Shown here piece after piece: positions 32,961 to 44,550 of a stretch of DNA of 64,000 bases. The notes beneath the pieces were generated by a model. That model saw nothing but the letters and a program-made list of their open reading frames with translations. It searched no databases and had not been told where the DNA came from. The position numbers and the translations under genes are program-made. This stretch comes from Diphasiastrum complanatum (Eukaryota > Streptophyta > Lycopodiopsida > Lycopodiales > Lycopodiaceae): the NCBI GenBank assembly GCA_029204225.1, contig CM055107.1, positions 8,735,472 to 8,799,471 of the forward strand, in the 5' to 3' direction. Numbering within the stretch: position 1 is the first letter of the stretch; every line of letters begins with the position of its first letter.

Positions 32961-35612
32961 TGCAAAAGCCCATAGTGAGAGCAAAAGCACATAGTGATAT
33001 CACATTTGGCAAATGGAGGAAATGGCTTTAGAAAAAAAGTGCTTTAAAAAGAACCAATTTTAAAACAATTTGGGTGGTCATGGCGCCGGCGCCTCGGCCA
33101 CCCAAAGATCTCTGAAAAAAAATCTGCAGATGCCATGCTTGTCTTGCGAGGGCCGTGGCGCCAGTCTTGCGAGGGCCGTGGCTGCAAAAAAATTTGCAGA
33201 CGCATAGACGTTGTCAATGCACATGATAGGGATGATTGTGTGACCATTATGTCATAACTACCGTATTTTTTCCACGCTTTTGCCACATTTTTTTCAGACT
33301 TTCGTTGATTGAATAGGTCTGAACTGTTTTGAGCAATTGCATAGGTCTGATTCATGTGAGCAATTGTGTGTGATCCAATTGTGTCTGATTCGTTTGAGAA
33401 ATTGTGTCTGATTCGTTGATTGAGCAAGTCTAATTTGTTTGATAAGGTACAAATTCTCGTTCCGAGCATTGAGCTTTGGTACATTTCGTTTCGAAAGTAC
33501 GAAACGGAACGCGATCAGTACATATGGAACGAGCTCCTCTCTCATGAAAAGTAATCTGCGAATCCATAATCTTTTCGGGATCTCACCTCTCAGATTTGCT
33601 TCTGAATTTGTGAATCTGTGAAATTCTACTATTGCGATCCCACAATTTTCAGGAATCATTTGCCTCACTGATCTGAGAATCTCTGAGAAGTGAGCATTAC
33701 GAGGATTAAGAAAATCTTTTGGTCGTTCCAGCCGGTGAAGACTGAGATGAATGTAGAGAAGTGAAAGGCCATGTGCTGCAAGCATTGAGTGTTTCTACAT
33801 ACTTTTACCTCAAATCTTTGAAGAATGGAATGACAATGATGCGTCATCAAATAGTGAAACGTGCCAGTCTATGAAGGATTGTCCAGGAAAGACACATTGC
33901 AAATGATATATTCTCTATGGTTACTATTTGAAGAGGATCAAGCACAAAATTTGGGTTAATTGAATTTTAAGAAATAATAAAAATAAATTGTACTTTTGTG
34001 AGCGGTCCTCCTTTATGAGATAGGAATCTTTCTTTTGTTCTTGAATCTTAAGATTTATGTGGACTGGAACGAAAACAAATTGAATTATTTTTGGAGAAAG
34101 TTGATCAAATTGTTGCAATGTGAAAACTTCATAAGGCTATATTTAGATATGAATTAGCACGAAAGGAGGCCTGCCAATGCATGTTCAAAGTTAGGTGGAG
34201 AAGAGAAATGATTGATAGTATAAGCTCCTACAACTTAAAATGTTAAAAAAACACAAACAAATCACTATGATAACTTAGCTAACCCATACTTTCCTATTTA
34301 GCAAAAACTTTAATAAACACATTTGCCTAAACATCAAAGAAAAGAAAGATAATTTTTCTTTTTCAATTGAACAATGTCATCGTTATGGCAAGGCCTTTGT
34401 GGTATGATACCACAATGTTCTTCTTTCAATAATGGATGCTGGGTAAACAAGTCTTTCCAATCTAACCAAATTGCTCTTTATGATCACTTGAACGTGTATG
34501 TCATTGCAGCTATTCCCTTTCTTTTGGATTAGATATTCTTCTTATCATGAAAAATTTTTCTTGTAAACAAATTTTTCTAGATTTATTTTCTTTTTTGGTC
34601 ATAGCTATTACCTTATTGATAAGGTGTAGATTTTAATCTCTCTCTTGAATCTAGAAGATAACAACATGTGAAAAGGCTCTATCATTAAACACTTAACCCT
34701 TTCAAATCAAGTCTTCTTTCAAATCATGAGTTGTCTCGTCATTTTTTTATTCTAAAAATAGTATTGAAAAAGAGCTATAAAGTTAAGGTTGAAAATTCAA
34801 TCTTAAATGGCTCAAAGCATGGGTCACATATTCACCTTTATTTCTAAAATCATGAAAAGAACCTTGCAAGAAGATACTTTTACTCTTGACTATCAATTAA
34901 AAAAATTTCATGGATTTGAGAAAGGCTTACTCCGTCGCACTTTCCCTCTTTGCTCAAAGTTTATAAATTTTTCAAGGTTTCTTCCCCTTTGTTTCAAATT
35001 GAATCTATCTTCTTGGGCCCTCTTTTTATCTCATATTAGCTCTTGCTTCCTTTGAAAAGCTCAACAAGATAAAAAGAACCTTGAGCAACATGTAGCCACC
35101 CTTGATTTTTTTAACTTTTAAGGTTTTTCATATGCTCTAGTTAGTTAGCACAACTTCAGTAAAGAACTTTTTCTAACATATTGTGTAGTCTATTCTTGAA
35201 CCAAAACAAAAGAGAACACATCCCACTAGTATGCATTTAAACCACAATTTATTTTGTTATGTTTCACTCTAATTGCTCAACTATTATCAAGATGCTTTTG
35301 TAATCATATGCTACATATTCAAGAATTCCCATCCTTTTTGGACTCTTTGGTTTCTTTATAAGATTTCACAAATATTATTTCTTTCTTTTATTTCTTGTGT
35401 TTGTGGCTATTTAATGATTCGTATCATTTGTAGTTGTTATCATCCTGAAATCCTTAAACTACATGTTCAAACTATTATTGGTTAGTAAAGATCATTGGTT
35501 TTACATGTTTGCAATGGTCGTTGTTTTTGCACTTTTTACGATAGAATTACTCTATAGTTTTTTGTTATAAAAATCTTTGGAAGTAAATTCATAATACTAT
35601 TGGAGATGGTGG
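32961..35612. other. Spacer without recognised genes
   Basis: Holds a local GC-rich patch (33080-33190) in which TCTTGCGAGGGCCGTGGC occurs twice, and a stretch of diverged short repeats around AATTGTGTCTGATTCGTT (33300-33430). A 163-codon minus frame at 33294-33785 has no recognisable domain and is not scored as a gene. Confidence 0.45.
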
Positions 35613-35906
35613 TGTAAGAACCACCAAGTGAAGATCTACAGGATTCCAATCACATGCAAACCAAAAGGACACCTATGGAGCGTGAACCACCCAACCAATA
35701 TGGAGAGGCTAGTCAATACCCTAACCAATCCACCCCCAAGCCACAATGAAGAACACAAGAGAGGAGAGGAAAAACTGGCTCAAGAATCACAATTCACAAT
35801 AGGAGGATGGGCGAGTTTCCACTAGACTTATTCTCCTCAAGAGAGAGAGAATATTCCCTTTAGGATCCCCATACAACCGAAATTGAGCTATTGATCTCCT
35901 ATTTCT
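35613..35906 (-). repeat. 3' LTR of the chromovirus
   Basis: About 290 bp, nearly identical to 47256-47546, starting TGTAAGAACCACC in plus orientation. The other end does not show a clean CA; similarity ends near GATCTCCTATT. Confidence 0.7.
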
Positions 35907-35910
35907 ATCT

Positions 35911-36578
35911 CTAGAAATGAAAACTAGGGAAATTCTTCTTTATGCTTTCGACCCTTTCCCACGAATCATCATCCTTAGTCCGGCCCTTCCACCTGATCAA
36001 GCACTCAGAGATAGAACGATTTCTCAATTGTTTATCTCTGGTTCTGAGTACCTTTTCAGGTTCCAAAGGAACACTAAGCGATGAGTCCTCCAAATGGGGA
36101 AGATCTTCCTCTGAACCAACTACTTCACCTTCATGCAAACTTAATTTTAATCGGCTTACATGAAACACTGGGTGAGCTGTAGTCTTGTTTGAAGATCTAT
36201 TTTGTAAGCTAAAAAACCAATTTTCTTTATACTCCGAAACGGTCCACAATATCTCGTAGACAATTTATAATGCTTCCCTGTACTCATAGTCTTAGAATCC
36301 TTAGGTACTCTAAGATATACCCAGTCATCAACTTTAAGATCTCTGGGAGACCTCTTAAGATCGGCATAGTGCTTAGCTCTATCCTGAGCACTCCGGATAT
36401 AATCACGGGGCACTTGCAACATTTCACGCATATCATGTAAGAAATCTGCAACTTTCTGGATCTTAACAGACTTTGTCTCCACATTTACCGGAGATCTAGG
36501 TTGAAAACCGTACATTAGCATAAACGGACTATAACCAGTAGCAGAATGTTTCCTACTGTTATAAGCAAACTCAATCAA
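35911..36578 (-). pseudogene. Chromovirus integrase C-terminus and chromodomain
   Basis: Integrase end (FAYNSRKHSATGYSPFML, DWVYLRVPKD, KLSTRYCGPF) with a frameshift near 36200, then HPVFHVSRLK. A chromodomain follows with VLRTRDKQLRN, CLIRWKGRTKDDDSWER, the fold that in chromoviruses directs integration to methylated-histone chromatin. The frame runs to a stop at 35911. Confidence 0.85.
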
Positions 36579-36734
36579 AGTAATGTAATCTTCCTAATGA
36601 TATTGCTTGTGAGACACATAAGTTCTCAACATATCCTCCATACTCTGATTAGTTCTCTCAATCTGGCCATTTGATTCAGGATGATCAGAAGAACTAAAAC
36701 TAAGCGAGGTTTCAAGCTTATGGAATACAGCTGA

Positions 36735-37432
36735 TCAAAAGTGACCTGTAAACTTAGGATCTCTATCACTAACTAAATCACTTGGCAGTCCATAAAGCCT
36801 AAATAATATTTCCACAAAGATTTGGGCTAAATCTGAAGCCTTAGCAATTGACTTGACTAGTATAGAAGTAGCTAACTTTGTCAACCTGTCCACCACAACC
36901 CAAATAGAATCATTTTGGCGTTGGGTTCTTGGAAGTCCAACCACAAAATCCATAGATATACTTTCCCATCATTCTGAGGGATATCTAGGGGATGTAATAG
37001 CCCTCCAGTCTTTAAGCGTTCAGCTTTGGCTAACTGGCAAGGTCTACACTTAACCACATAAGACTTGACAAATGGCTTGAGTTTCGGCCAACGAAACTCT
37101 CTTCTGACCAAATCCAAAGTCATGTGTATACCCGGATGACCTGCACAGGGAACGTCATGACATTCATAAAGAATCTTTTTCTTTAACTCATCATCCGTCG
37201 GTACACAAATTTTTCCATTCCAAAATAGTAACCCACCTCAGATAGAGAACTATTCCGCTATCTTCTTATCTCTCCTAGGAACCTGAGACCCCTGTGAGTA
37301 AATCTCTATTCCATTCTCATTTTTTCCTGTCTCCACCATCTTCCAGATGGGACCAAAATGGAAATATGATTCACATTTTCCTCTCAGTGAAAGATATAGA
37401 TCAGTGGAAATTTGGGTGAAAGAAAGTTCATT
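36735..37432 (-). pseudogene. Chromovirus integrase zinc finger and core
   Basis: The HHCC block includes CHDVPCAGHPGIHMTLDLVR and CRPCQLAK (about 37160-37020). The core starts MDFVVGLPRTQRQNDSIWVV and includes DRLTKLA and SDRDPKFTGHF. Several stops and a frameshift near 36960. Confidence 0.85.
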
Positions 37433-38870
37433 TTATTCACCAATCCGACTAAGTGCATCTGCAACTTGGTTAGAGCTGCCCTTGACATATCGGATCTCAT
37501 GGTCAAATTCATGCATAAGCTCAGCCCAGCGAGCTTTACGACCCCTTAGATCGTTCTGATTACAAAAGTACTTCAGAGGTTGGAGATCTGTATACACTAT
37601 AAACTGACTACCATAAAGGTAATGCCTCCAGGTTTTAAGTGCATGTATCACAACAAATAACTCTTTCTCCTGAGTTGTATAACGCAACTGAGGCCCCATG
37701 AGTTTCTTGCTTTCAAACGCTATCGGCCTGTCCTCCTGTAGAAGAACTGCCCCTATCGCCAAATTACTTGCGTCAATTCGCATGACGTAAGGTAAATCAA
37801 GATTCTCCATCTGTAAAATAGGAGCTGAAGCAACCATTTGCTTGAGTTTCTCAAAGCATTGGTTCAATTCATCATTCGACTCAATAGGCTCGCTAGGTTG
37901 ACCTCTCTTTTTCTTTTTATTAACTCTGCCTTTAATCAAGTTATTTAAGGGTGCTGCTACTTTAGCATAATCCTCAATTGACTTACAAAAGAAAACTGTA
38001 AAATCGAGAAAAGATTTAACTTCTCTAACCGTCTTCGGTATTGGCCAATCAAGCACTGTCTTGACCTTACTCTCGTCAATCTCCAACCCACTACGGGTGA
38101 CCTTATGAACGAGGTACAACAACTCATGCTTAAAGAACTCACATTTAGATTCCTTAGCGTAGAGTTTCTCTCATCTGAGAATATCTAAGATAGTCTTAAG
38201 ATGACTCAAATGCTCCTTAAGTGTTCTACTGTAGATGAGAATATCATCTAAGAATACAACCACAAACTTCCCTAGATATGGACAAAAAAAATCATACATC
38301 ATCTGTTGGAATGTAGTTGGTGCATTCGTCAACCCAAAAGGAAGCACGAGAAATTCATAGTGACCGAATCTCGTCCAAAAACCAGTCTTCTACATGTCAT
38401 CCAGATGAATTCTAATATGATGATATCCGATTCTAAGATCTATCTTTGTGAAGTATTTAGCTCCACCTAATCGATCTACCAGATCATCCATACGAGGCAA
38501 AGGATTTTTTTTTTTAATAGTTACTTTATTCAACCCTTTGTAGTCCACACACATCCTGAAGCCTCCATCTTTCTTTGCTTTCAGAAGAACAGGATTACCC
38601 CAAGGCGACTTATTTGGCTGAGTATGACCCTTCTTCAGGTAATTTTCAATTTGCTTAGTAATCTCTACCTCTTCTTTCTGAGAAAACCTATAAGGTTGTC
38701 TAGAGATAGGGTGACTACCTGGAATTAACTCAATCTTATGGTCAAGCAAGGCGGTATTCCATGAGGTAATTCTTCTGGAAATACATCTTTGAATTTAGAC
38801 AGTAACTTATTTTTCTCAATTTGCTCCTGATCTAAGTCTACCGAGTTCAGAATTTTTGACAATTCACAAC
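37433..38870 (-). pseudogene. Chromovirus reverse transcriptase and RNase H
   Basis: [31 protein letters not shown], then [28 protein letters not shown] and the catalytic FLDDILIYS (about 38250). The RNase H part (YVMRIDASNLAIGAVLLQED, YTTQEKELFVVIHALK, HEIRYVKGSSNQVADALSR) is open to a stop at 37433. A stop and a frameshift lie between 38122 and 38390. Confidence 0.9.
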
Positions 38871-39163
38871 TACTTAGATGCATTTCAGATAAATCCAAAA
38901 TTGGCTTGCCACAAACGACTTTCTGAACACCTCCTTAAACTCAAACCATGTGGTAGGTTTAGGTTGTAAGTCACACCACCACGACAAAGCTTTACCAGAG
39001 AAGAACAAAATAACACTCTCAATCTTTTTCCCCTCAGGAATCCCGTGTAATTTAAAATAACCGGTCCACTTGGTTAACCAGTCATTCACAATTTCAGGTT
39101 TTTTCTCCTTTTGCTCTCCCAAAAATGGTTCAAGCTGAAAGCCCAAATTCGAAATAGACAAAG
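38871..39163 (-). pseudogene. Chromovirus gag, downstream half
   Basis: SISNLGFQLEPFLGEQKEKK, then WLTKWTGYFKLHGIPEGKK and ALSWWCDLQPKPTTWFEFKE, the core of a retrotransposon gag. The frame runs directly into sequence just before the reverse transcriptase, so the rest of gag and the protease are deleted. The upstream half continues across the copia insertion at 45196-45356. Confidence 0.8.
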
Positions 39164-39813
39164 TGTGAAAGATTCAACTAGTTTCATCACATTTTGCAAT
39201 ATTTCCATATTTGGCATATTGGAGCCAAAACTTGTTTTAGACTTAGAGGTTGACTTTTCAAAGTTAATTAGTCTAAATTTCATTTGAATAAACACTTTTT
39301 GAAAGTGTGGGAAAGATAGAATGTGAGTTTGAGTAGATTCAATTCGAATAAGTTGGGTACATTGAATCTAGACCCAAAATTAGTAGGGTTAGCATTTTGG
39401 TGGGAAAGCCAAGTGGCCAAATAGGGTTTGGACCTGCTATAAAAGGATGTAACTCATGGAGAGAGTCATCTTCTCTCTTCTCTATCTCATTTCATGCTTA
39501 TACATGGTTCTCTTGGGTTCTACTATCCATTGGTGCACTATCTTGGTAATTGCTTGCCATTCTATGTGTAGAATGATCTATATTTGTTATTTTTGGATCC
39601 ACACGTGTGAAATACAGTAGCTTGCTGGTTTTGTACGGACAGCAACAGTACATAATCATTTCATTCAAGTTTGATCAAGTTCTATTAGTATTTGCATCTC
39701 AAATTGTGTGTAGATGCTAATTTTTCTACATTGGTGAAATTGGTAGTGTATTTCTCTTTCTAACCAAGGATCATTCAAGTAGATTGGATCTTAAGGATCT
39801 GAAATCTTTCACA
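39164..39813 (+). repeat. 5' LTR of nested copia
   Basis: TGTGAAAG..CTTTCACA, 650 bp, with a TATAAAAGG box at 39438-39446. Confidence 0.95.
39438..39446 (+). promoter_or_regulatory. LTR TATA box
   Basis: TATAAAAGG, repeated at 44820-44828 in the other LTR; likely drives element RNA. Confidence 0.7.
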
Positions 39814-39825
39814 TGGTATCAGAGC
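39814..39825 (+). promoter_or_regulatory. Primer-binding site
   Basis: TGGTATCAGAGC immediately after the LTR; complementary to the 3' end of plant initiator-Met tRNA. Confidence 0.9.
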
Positions 39826-40414
39826 TTGTGTTTCAGGTTATGAAGGAAGAAATCAAATCTATCAATGATTTGGTGAAGATATCAAGTCTAGAGCATGCTA
39901 GAGAGGATTCTACACCAAAATCGGATTTTTTGCTTTTGTAGATTGGATCTTTTGTAGATCAAAACACTAAATAGGTCAATATACTTGTTCAATTCCGTTT
40001 TTTGAATTCACATGCTGGATTTGGCCGATCTTTGGATCATTGGTTCAGCCTAAGTGGGGGCTTATAGATTGCATATCAGATTTTTAGCATTTGCATGTAC
40101 ATTTGGAATAGTCAATTTTTTGTGCTTTTGTCAAAACCCTAATTTTGATTGGATCTCTAGATAGTGAGGTTGCTAGACTTTATTTGAGTGTGTTTCAATC
40201 TTAGGAACTGTCAAAAGTCATTAGATTGAGGATAGATCATAGGTTGATCAAAGATTCCATGATTTTATGTGTTGATTTGCTTGGATAAGTGCTAGAAGAG
40301 AATTTGTGAGATAGTTTCAAATCTTGGTGATTTCTTTTGAAAGCATTTGTTGTTGTTCAAAGGAGTGCTTTGTGCATTGAAGCAGGTTGAAAGAGAAGAT
40401 CAGGTCATTGCTAC

Positions 40415-42769
40415 ATGGCAACCTCAATTGGAGTCATGTTGGAAGCCAATGATAGGCTTACCTCAAGTAACTATTCATTATGGAAAGTGAGGATGAAGTC
40501 ACTTCTTGAGATGAATGATGTTTTGGATATTGTTGTAGGTTTGGAGGAGAGACCAGCAACACAACAACATCAATTGAGGTATGACAAGAGGGCCAAGAAG
40601 GCTCTACACATGATAAAGATGAATGTTACCAATGAACTTCTCAAGGAAGTTGGTAAGTGCACATCATCTTTGGAAGCTTGGAATTCATTGAAGAAGCTTT
40701 ATGAATCCAAGTCTACTTCTAGAGTGTTGACTCTAAGAAGGCAAATCTTTTCTTGTTTGCAAAAGAATGAAGAAAGTCCAAGTACTTTTGTTTTGAAAAT
40801 GAAAGCATTGAATGATGAGTTAGCTTCCATAGATGAAAGCATTAAGGAAGGAGAGCTTATTCAAGTGATTCTTAATGGCTTGTTGGATGCTCATGCTAAC
40901 ATTGTTCAAAGTATTGCTATTCAAAAGACTTTGCCAAGTTTGATGGATCTTCAAGAGATCTTGATCAATGAGAAATATAGGCTTCAAGCAAGAGGTGGAT
41001 CTACATCGACACTTCAAGAGGATGATATGTTCACAAAGGGCAAATTCAAGGAAAAAACCAAAAGCAAGTGGTCTAAAGGGCAAGATCAAGTGGATGCTTC
41101 TTTAAGTGGCAAAAAGAAGGATAGATCAAAGCTCAAGTGCTTCTATTGTGACATCAAAGGACACTTTGCAAGTGAGTTCTACAAGAAGAAGAGAGATCAA
41201 GGAGAGAAGCAAGGTAATCTTACTCTTGATGAGGATGGTTTGGATGTGCAAGATGCAAATGATGATGCTTTTGTGATGTCTTTATGTATGCTTGCTAATG
41301 ATGGAGATCTAGATCCTTGGTGGATTGATAGTGGAGCAAGTTCACACATGACCTTTCACAAAGAGTACTTCACTTCTTTGTTGGCATATGGAGATGACAA
41401 GAGGGTGATCTACACGGCCAATGATGGTGAGTGTGCAATCAAAGGGATTGGCACAATTCCAATTTCTCTCTCTACAAATAGGAATGTTTATTTGGAGAAT
41501 GTCTTGTTTATTCCATCTATTACCAAGAATTTGCTTAGTGTGAGTCAAATGCTAAGTAAGGGCCTCAAGGTGGAGTTTGATGAAGATGCTTGTTTGATCA
41601 AAAGGAAGGATGTCTTGATTGGAAAAGGTAAAAGGCAAGGAAAGTTGTTCAAACTTGATGCTTGTGTTATTGCTAACCAAGTTGGATGTGTTGCAAGGGA
41701 GCAAATTTCTATTCAAGAGGTTTGGCACAAAAGGATGGGACACCTCAACTTCAAGTCATTGGAGGTAATGGCAAGGAAGAAGGTTGTGATTGGTCTTCCA
41801 AGTTCCTTAAGTAATGACAAGCATGTTTGTGAGTCTTGTGCTTTGTCTAAGTCACATAGACTACCTTATACTAGATCTATTTCTAGATCTACAAAGCCTT
41901 TTAAACTTGTACATTCGGATATTCATGGATTTACTACAATTAGCAACAGTGGAGCTAAGATGTATGTAGCATTCATTGATGATTTTAGTAGATTTTATTG
42001 GATCTATCTACTAAAGAGCAAGGATGAAGTGTATGATGTCTTTGTCAAGTTCAAGAATTCAAGGGAGAACCAATTTTCCACAAAGATCAAGTGCTTGAGA
42101 GGTGACAATGGTGGTGAGTACATATCTAACAAGTTCAAGGCCTTTTGTAATGAGCATGGGATCAAGAGGGAGTATACAACATCAAGGACCCCACAACAAA
42201 ATGGAGAGGCTGAAAGGAAGAATAGGACTTTATGTGAAAGTGCTAAATCTATGAGGTTAAGTGCTAATCTTGACAAACCATTTTGGGATCAAGCTTTGTT
42301 GTGTGCCAATTTCTTGTGCAATAGGTGGCCGAGTGCTATTTTGGATGGAAGGACACCTTTTGAGATGCTATTCAAGAGGAGGCCGAGTGTCAACTTTCTA
42401 AGAACCTTTGGATGCACATGCTATGTCAACATTACTCTTGATGATAGGACCAAGGAGGATCCATCTTCAAGAAGAGGTATTTTTGTTGGATATAGTGAGG
42501 TGAGTAAAGCCTACAAGGTTTACATTCCTTCTACTAACAAAGTGATTGTTGGTAGAGATGTCATTTTTTATGAGGGAAACATTCCAAAGGTGTCTTCAAG
42601 CATGATTGATGGTAAAGTAGATGGATCTAACATTCTTGATGTTGATGAGAAGGATCCTACTTTGGATGGTGGTGATGATGGACCTTCATCAAGTCAAAAG
42701 CCAAGGAGAACATCAAGAAAAAGACAAGTACCTTCAAGGCTCACATATGATCAAAAGGTAAGCAAGTAG
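40415..42769 (+). CDS. Copia gag-protease-integrase, open frame
   Basis: A 784-codon frame starts ATGGCAACC at 40415 after a 590-bp leader. Gag (about residues 1-240) begins MATSIGVMLEANDRLTSSNY and holds a zinc knuckle CFYCDIKGHFASEF whose last Cys is Phe. The protease has WWIDSGASSHMTF near residue 305. The pre-integrase block VWHKRMGHLNFKSLE and CESCALSKSH are followed by the integrase core with HSDIHGF, FIDDFSRFYWIYLLKSK, LRGDNGGEYISNKF and TPQQNGEAERKNRTL. The last third has LCANFLCNRWPSAILDGRTP and a linker ending VPSRLTYDQK. A frame change at the 3' end stops it before reverse transcriptase. Confidence 0.9.
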   Translation: MATSIGVMLEANDRLTSSNYSLWKVRMKSLLEMNDVLDIVVGLEERPATQQHQLRYDKRAKKALHMIKMNVTNELLKEVGKCTSSLEAWNSLKKLYESKSTSRVLTLRRQIFSCLQKNEESPSTFVLKMKALNDELASIDESIKEGELIQVILNGLLDAHANIVQSIAIQKTLPSLMDLQEILINEKYRLQARGGSTSTLQEDDMFTKGKFKEKTKSKWSKGQDQVDASLSGKKKDRSKLKCFYCDIKGHFASEFYKKKRDQGEKQGNLTLDEDGLDVQDANDDAFVMSLCMLANDGDLDPWWIDSGASSHMTFHKEYFTSLLAYGDDKRVIYTANDGECAIKGIGTIPISLSTNRNVYLENVLFIPSITKNLLSVSQMLSKGLKVEFDEDACLIKRKDVLIGKGKRQGKLFKLDACVIANQVGCVAREQISIQEVWHKRMGHLNFKSLEVMARKKVVIGLPSSLSNDKHVCESCALSKSHRLPYTRSISRSTKPFKLVHSDIHGFTTISNSGAKMYVAFIDDFSRFYWIYLLKSKDEVYDVFVKFKNSRENQFSTKIKCLRGDNGGEYISNKFKAFCNEHGIKREYTTSRTPQQNGEAERKNRTLCESAKSMRLSANLDKPFWDQALLCANFLCNRWPSAILDGRTPFEMLFKRRPSVNFLRTFGCTCYVNITLDDRTKEDPSSRRGIFVGYSEVSKAYKVYIPSTNKVIVGRDVIFYEGNIPKVSSSMIDGKVDGSNILDVDEKDPTLDGGDDGPSSSQKPRRTSRKRQVPSRLTYDQKVSK

Positions 42770-42987
42770 TTTCTGGAAATTATGTTGCTTTCTTAACCTC
42801 TTTGGATGATCCTACAAGTGTAGATCAAGCAAGGAAAGAAGAGGAGTGGCAAGAAATGGATCTTGAGTATCGATCTCTTATGAAGAATAGAATATCTTTT
42901 GGAAGATCTTCTTGTGTACATGGAGCTATGCAAGTGGATTGATGTTATCTTTCTGTAAAATCAAGTAATGGATCTGGAAAACAAATT

Positions 42988-43977
42988 TTGTTCAATGACT
43001 TTGATGGTCAAGTTGAAGATCAAGAGGTTGATCTCAAAGCACTTCAACTAGTCAAAAGGGAAGTTGGCAATTTGGAGCTAGTGAAGAGCATCAAAGGAGA
43101 GGTAATTGGCAAAGGTGTTATGGATCTGTTTTTGCAGCATATTGAAAACTCAAGTAAGGTCAAAGGAGCAGCAAGGAAGTGTTGTTCAAGTTTACTTTAC
43201 TTGTTCTATCTCATGTTTGAGCAATTTCATGTGGATGTGTGCAAATTGTCAAGATATGGTAAAACTAGCTACATTGGTGAGCATTGTTTTGATGTTGGAT
43301 TTGTACTAGAATTCTTGGCTGATTTTGCTGATGGAAATGAAGCTATTGGAGGTTCATTATGTCACTCATCCATGGCTAAGTTCTCAAGTGTTGAGCTACT
43401 TGGTGTCAATACTTGGAGATTGTCAATTTTTGGTGAATTCATGGTCATTTTCTTGTGTCAAGTAGATCTTGAAGATGGACTAGTGCAAACTACTTGGTTT
43501 ATGGAGTCATGTGGTGCTATATTGGCATCATTAATGTACTCACCTACTCATGGATTTCCAAGGTTTGGTGGTTTCTTGTGGCAAGATGAAGATGGAGGCT
43601 CATTCATGGAGTATCATGGTGGATACAAGGCAACAAAGGACAAAGGAGGAGGAGACATGCAAGCAAAAGTTGATCACTCACATTTATTGTTTGTTTGCTG
43701 TATTTTTCTAGAGAGTTTAGAGTTGGAAGCATGGTGGAATCATTTCATTTACATTCTATTTGATTCTTCATGTTCTAGTCACATTTTTACATGTAAAATT
43801 GATGTAAGAAATAGTGAAGCATCCCAAGTGGACACTATTCTCTATATCAATTATGGTTGTTTCTATTTTGAGCATTACATGATCATTGAAAGGAGATCTA
43901 TTCTTAGGAAGAAGATCATTCTTATGATGGATCAAAGTTCTATTGGCAAAAACTATGCTAGGAGCATTGGAAGCTAG
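42988..43977 (+). CDS. Unrelated 329-codon ORF in place of reverse transcriptase
   Basis: The region where copia elements encode reverse transcriptase contains no RT motif. Instead an open frame runs from MFNDFDGQVEDQEVDLKALQ to KNYARSIGS. It is Cys- and aromatic-rich, with hydrophobic parts (CCSSLLYLFYLMFEQF). No family is recognised. It could be captured host sequence, or a filler that happens to stay open. The RNase H frame resumes within about ten bases of its end. Confidence 0.45.
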   Translation: MFNDFDGQVEDQEVDLKALQLVKREVGNLELVKSIKGEVIGKGVMDLFLQHIENSSKVKGAARKCCSSLLYLFYLMFEQFHVDVCKLSRYGKTSYIGEHCFDVGFVLEFLADFADGNEAIGGSLCHSSMAKFSSVELLGVNTWRLSIFGEFMVIFLCQVDLEDGLVQTTWFMESCGAILASLMYSPTHGFPRFGGFLWQDEDGGSFMEYHGGYKATKDKGGGDMQAKVDHSHLLFVCCIFLESLELEAWWNHFIYILFDSSCSSHIFTCKIDVRNSEASQVDTILYINYGCFYFEHYMIIERRSILRKKIILMMDQSSIGKNYARSIGS

Positions 43978-44550
43978 GAAAGCGAGTTTTGAGGTACATC
44001 ATTGGAACTCGAGATTTTGGCATATTGTATGAGGGATCATCACCTAATCTTTTTGGATTTTTAGATTCGGTCTATGCTGGAGATGTTATGGATAGGAAAT
44101 CCATTAGTTCTTATTGTATTTTCATAAGGTGATGGAGCTATATCATGGATGTCAAAGAAACAAGCCACTATCTCATTGTCATCTAGTGAGGCAGAGTACA
44201 AAGCTCTTACACATTGCACAAAGGAGATGGTATGGATCAAAAGGATGATCAAGGATCTTCACTTGCTGGATTTTTCAGAGAGCCCAATCATCTTTTGTGA
44301 CAATCAATCAGCCCAAAGAATGGCATCCAATCCTATCTTTCATGCTAGGAGCAAGCATATTGAGATACAATATCATTTTGTGAGGGAGCGAGTCATTGCA
44401 AAGGAGGTGGAACTTCAACATGTGTCTTCAAGGGAATGTGTAGCTGATATCTTTACCAAAGCATTGGGAAAAGACTTGTTCATGAAGCATAGGACTTCAC
44501 TTGGAGTATTATCAAAGTCTATGCTAAAACTAGTTGAAGAGGGAGTGTGA
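43978..44550 (+). pseudogene. Copia RNase H remnant
   Basis: KRVLRYIIGTRDFGILYEGS, then after a frameshift near 44130 an open frame MSKKQATISLSSSEAEYKAL, FCDNQSAQRMASN and ADIFTKALGKDLF to the stop at 44548-44550. The stop overlaps the start of the 3' LTR. Confidence 0.85.
44536..44545 (+). promoter_or_regulatory. Polypurine tract
   Basis: GAAGAGGGAG directly upstream of the 3' LTR; primes plus-strand DNA synthesis in this class. Confidence 0.75.

Noticed and set aside
33294-33785. 163-codon minus-strand frame
   Set aside because: No domain, no repeat support, overlaps another frame of similar length; it may be chance.
34807-35055. 82-codon plus-strand frame
   Set aside because: AT-rich spacer with no motif and no splice context.
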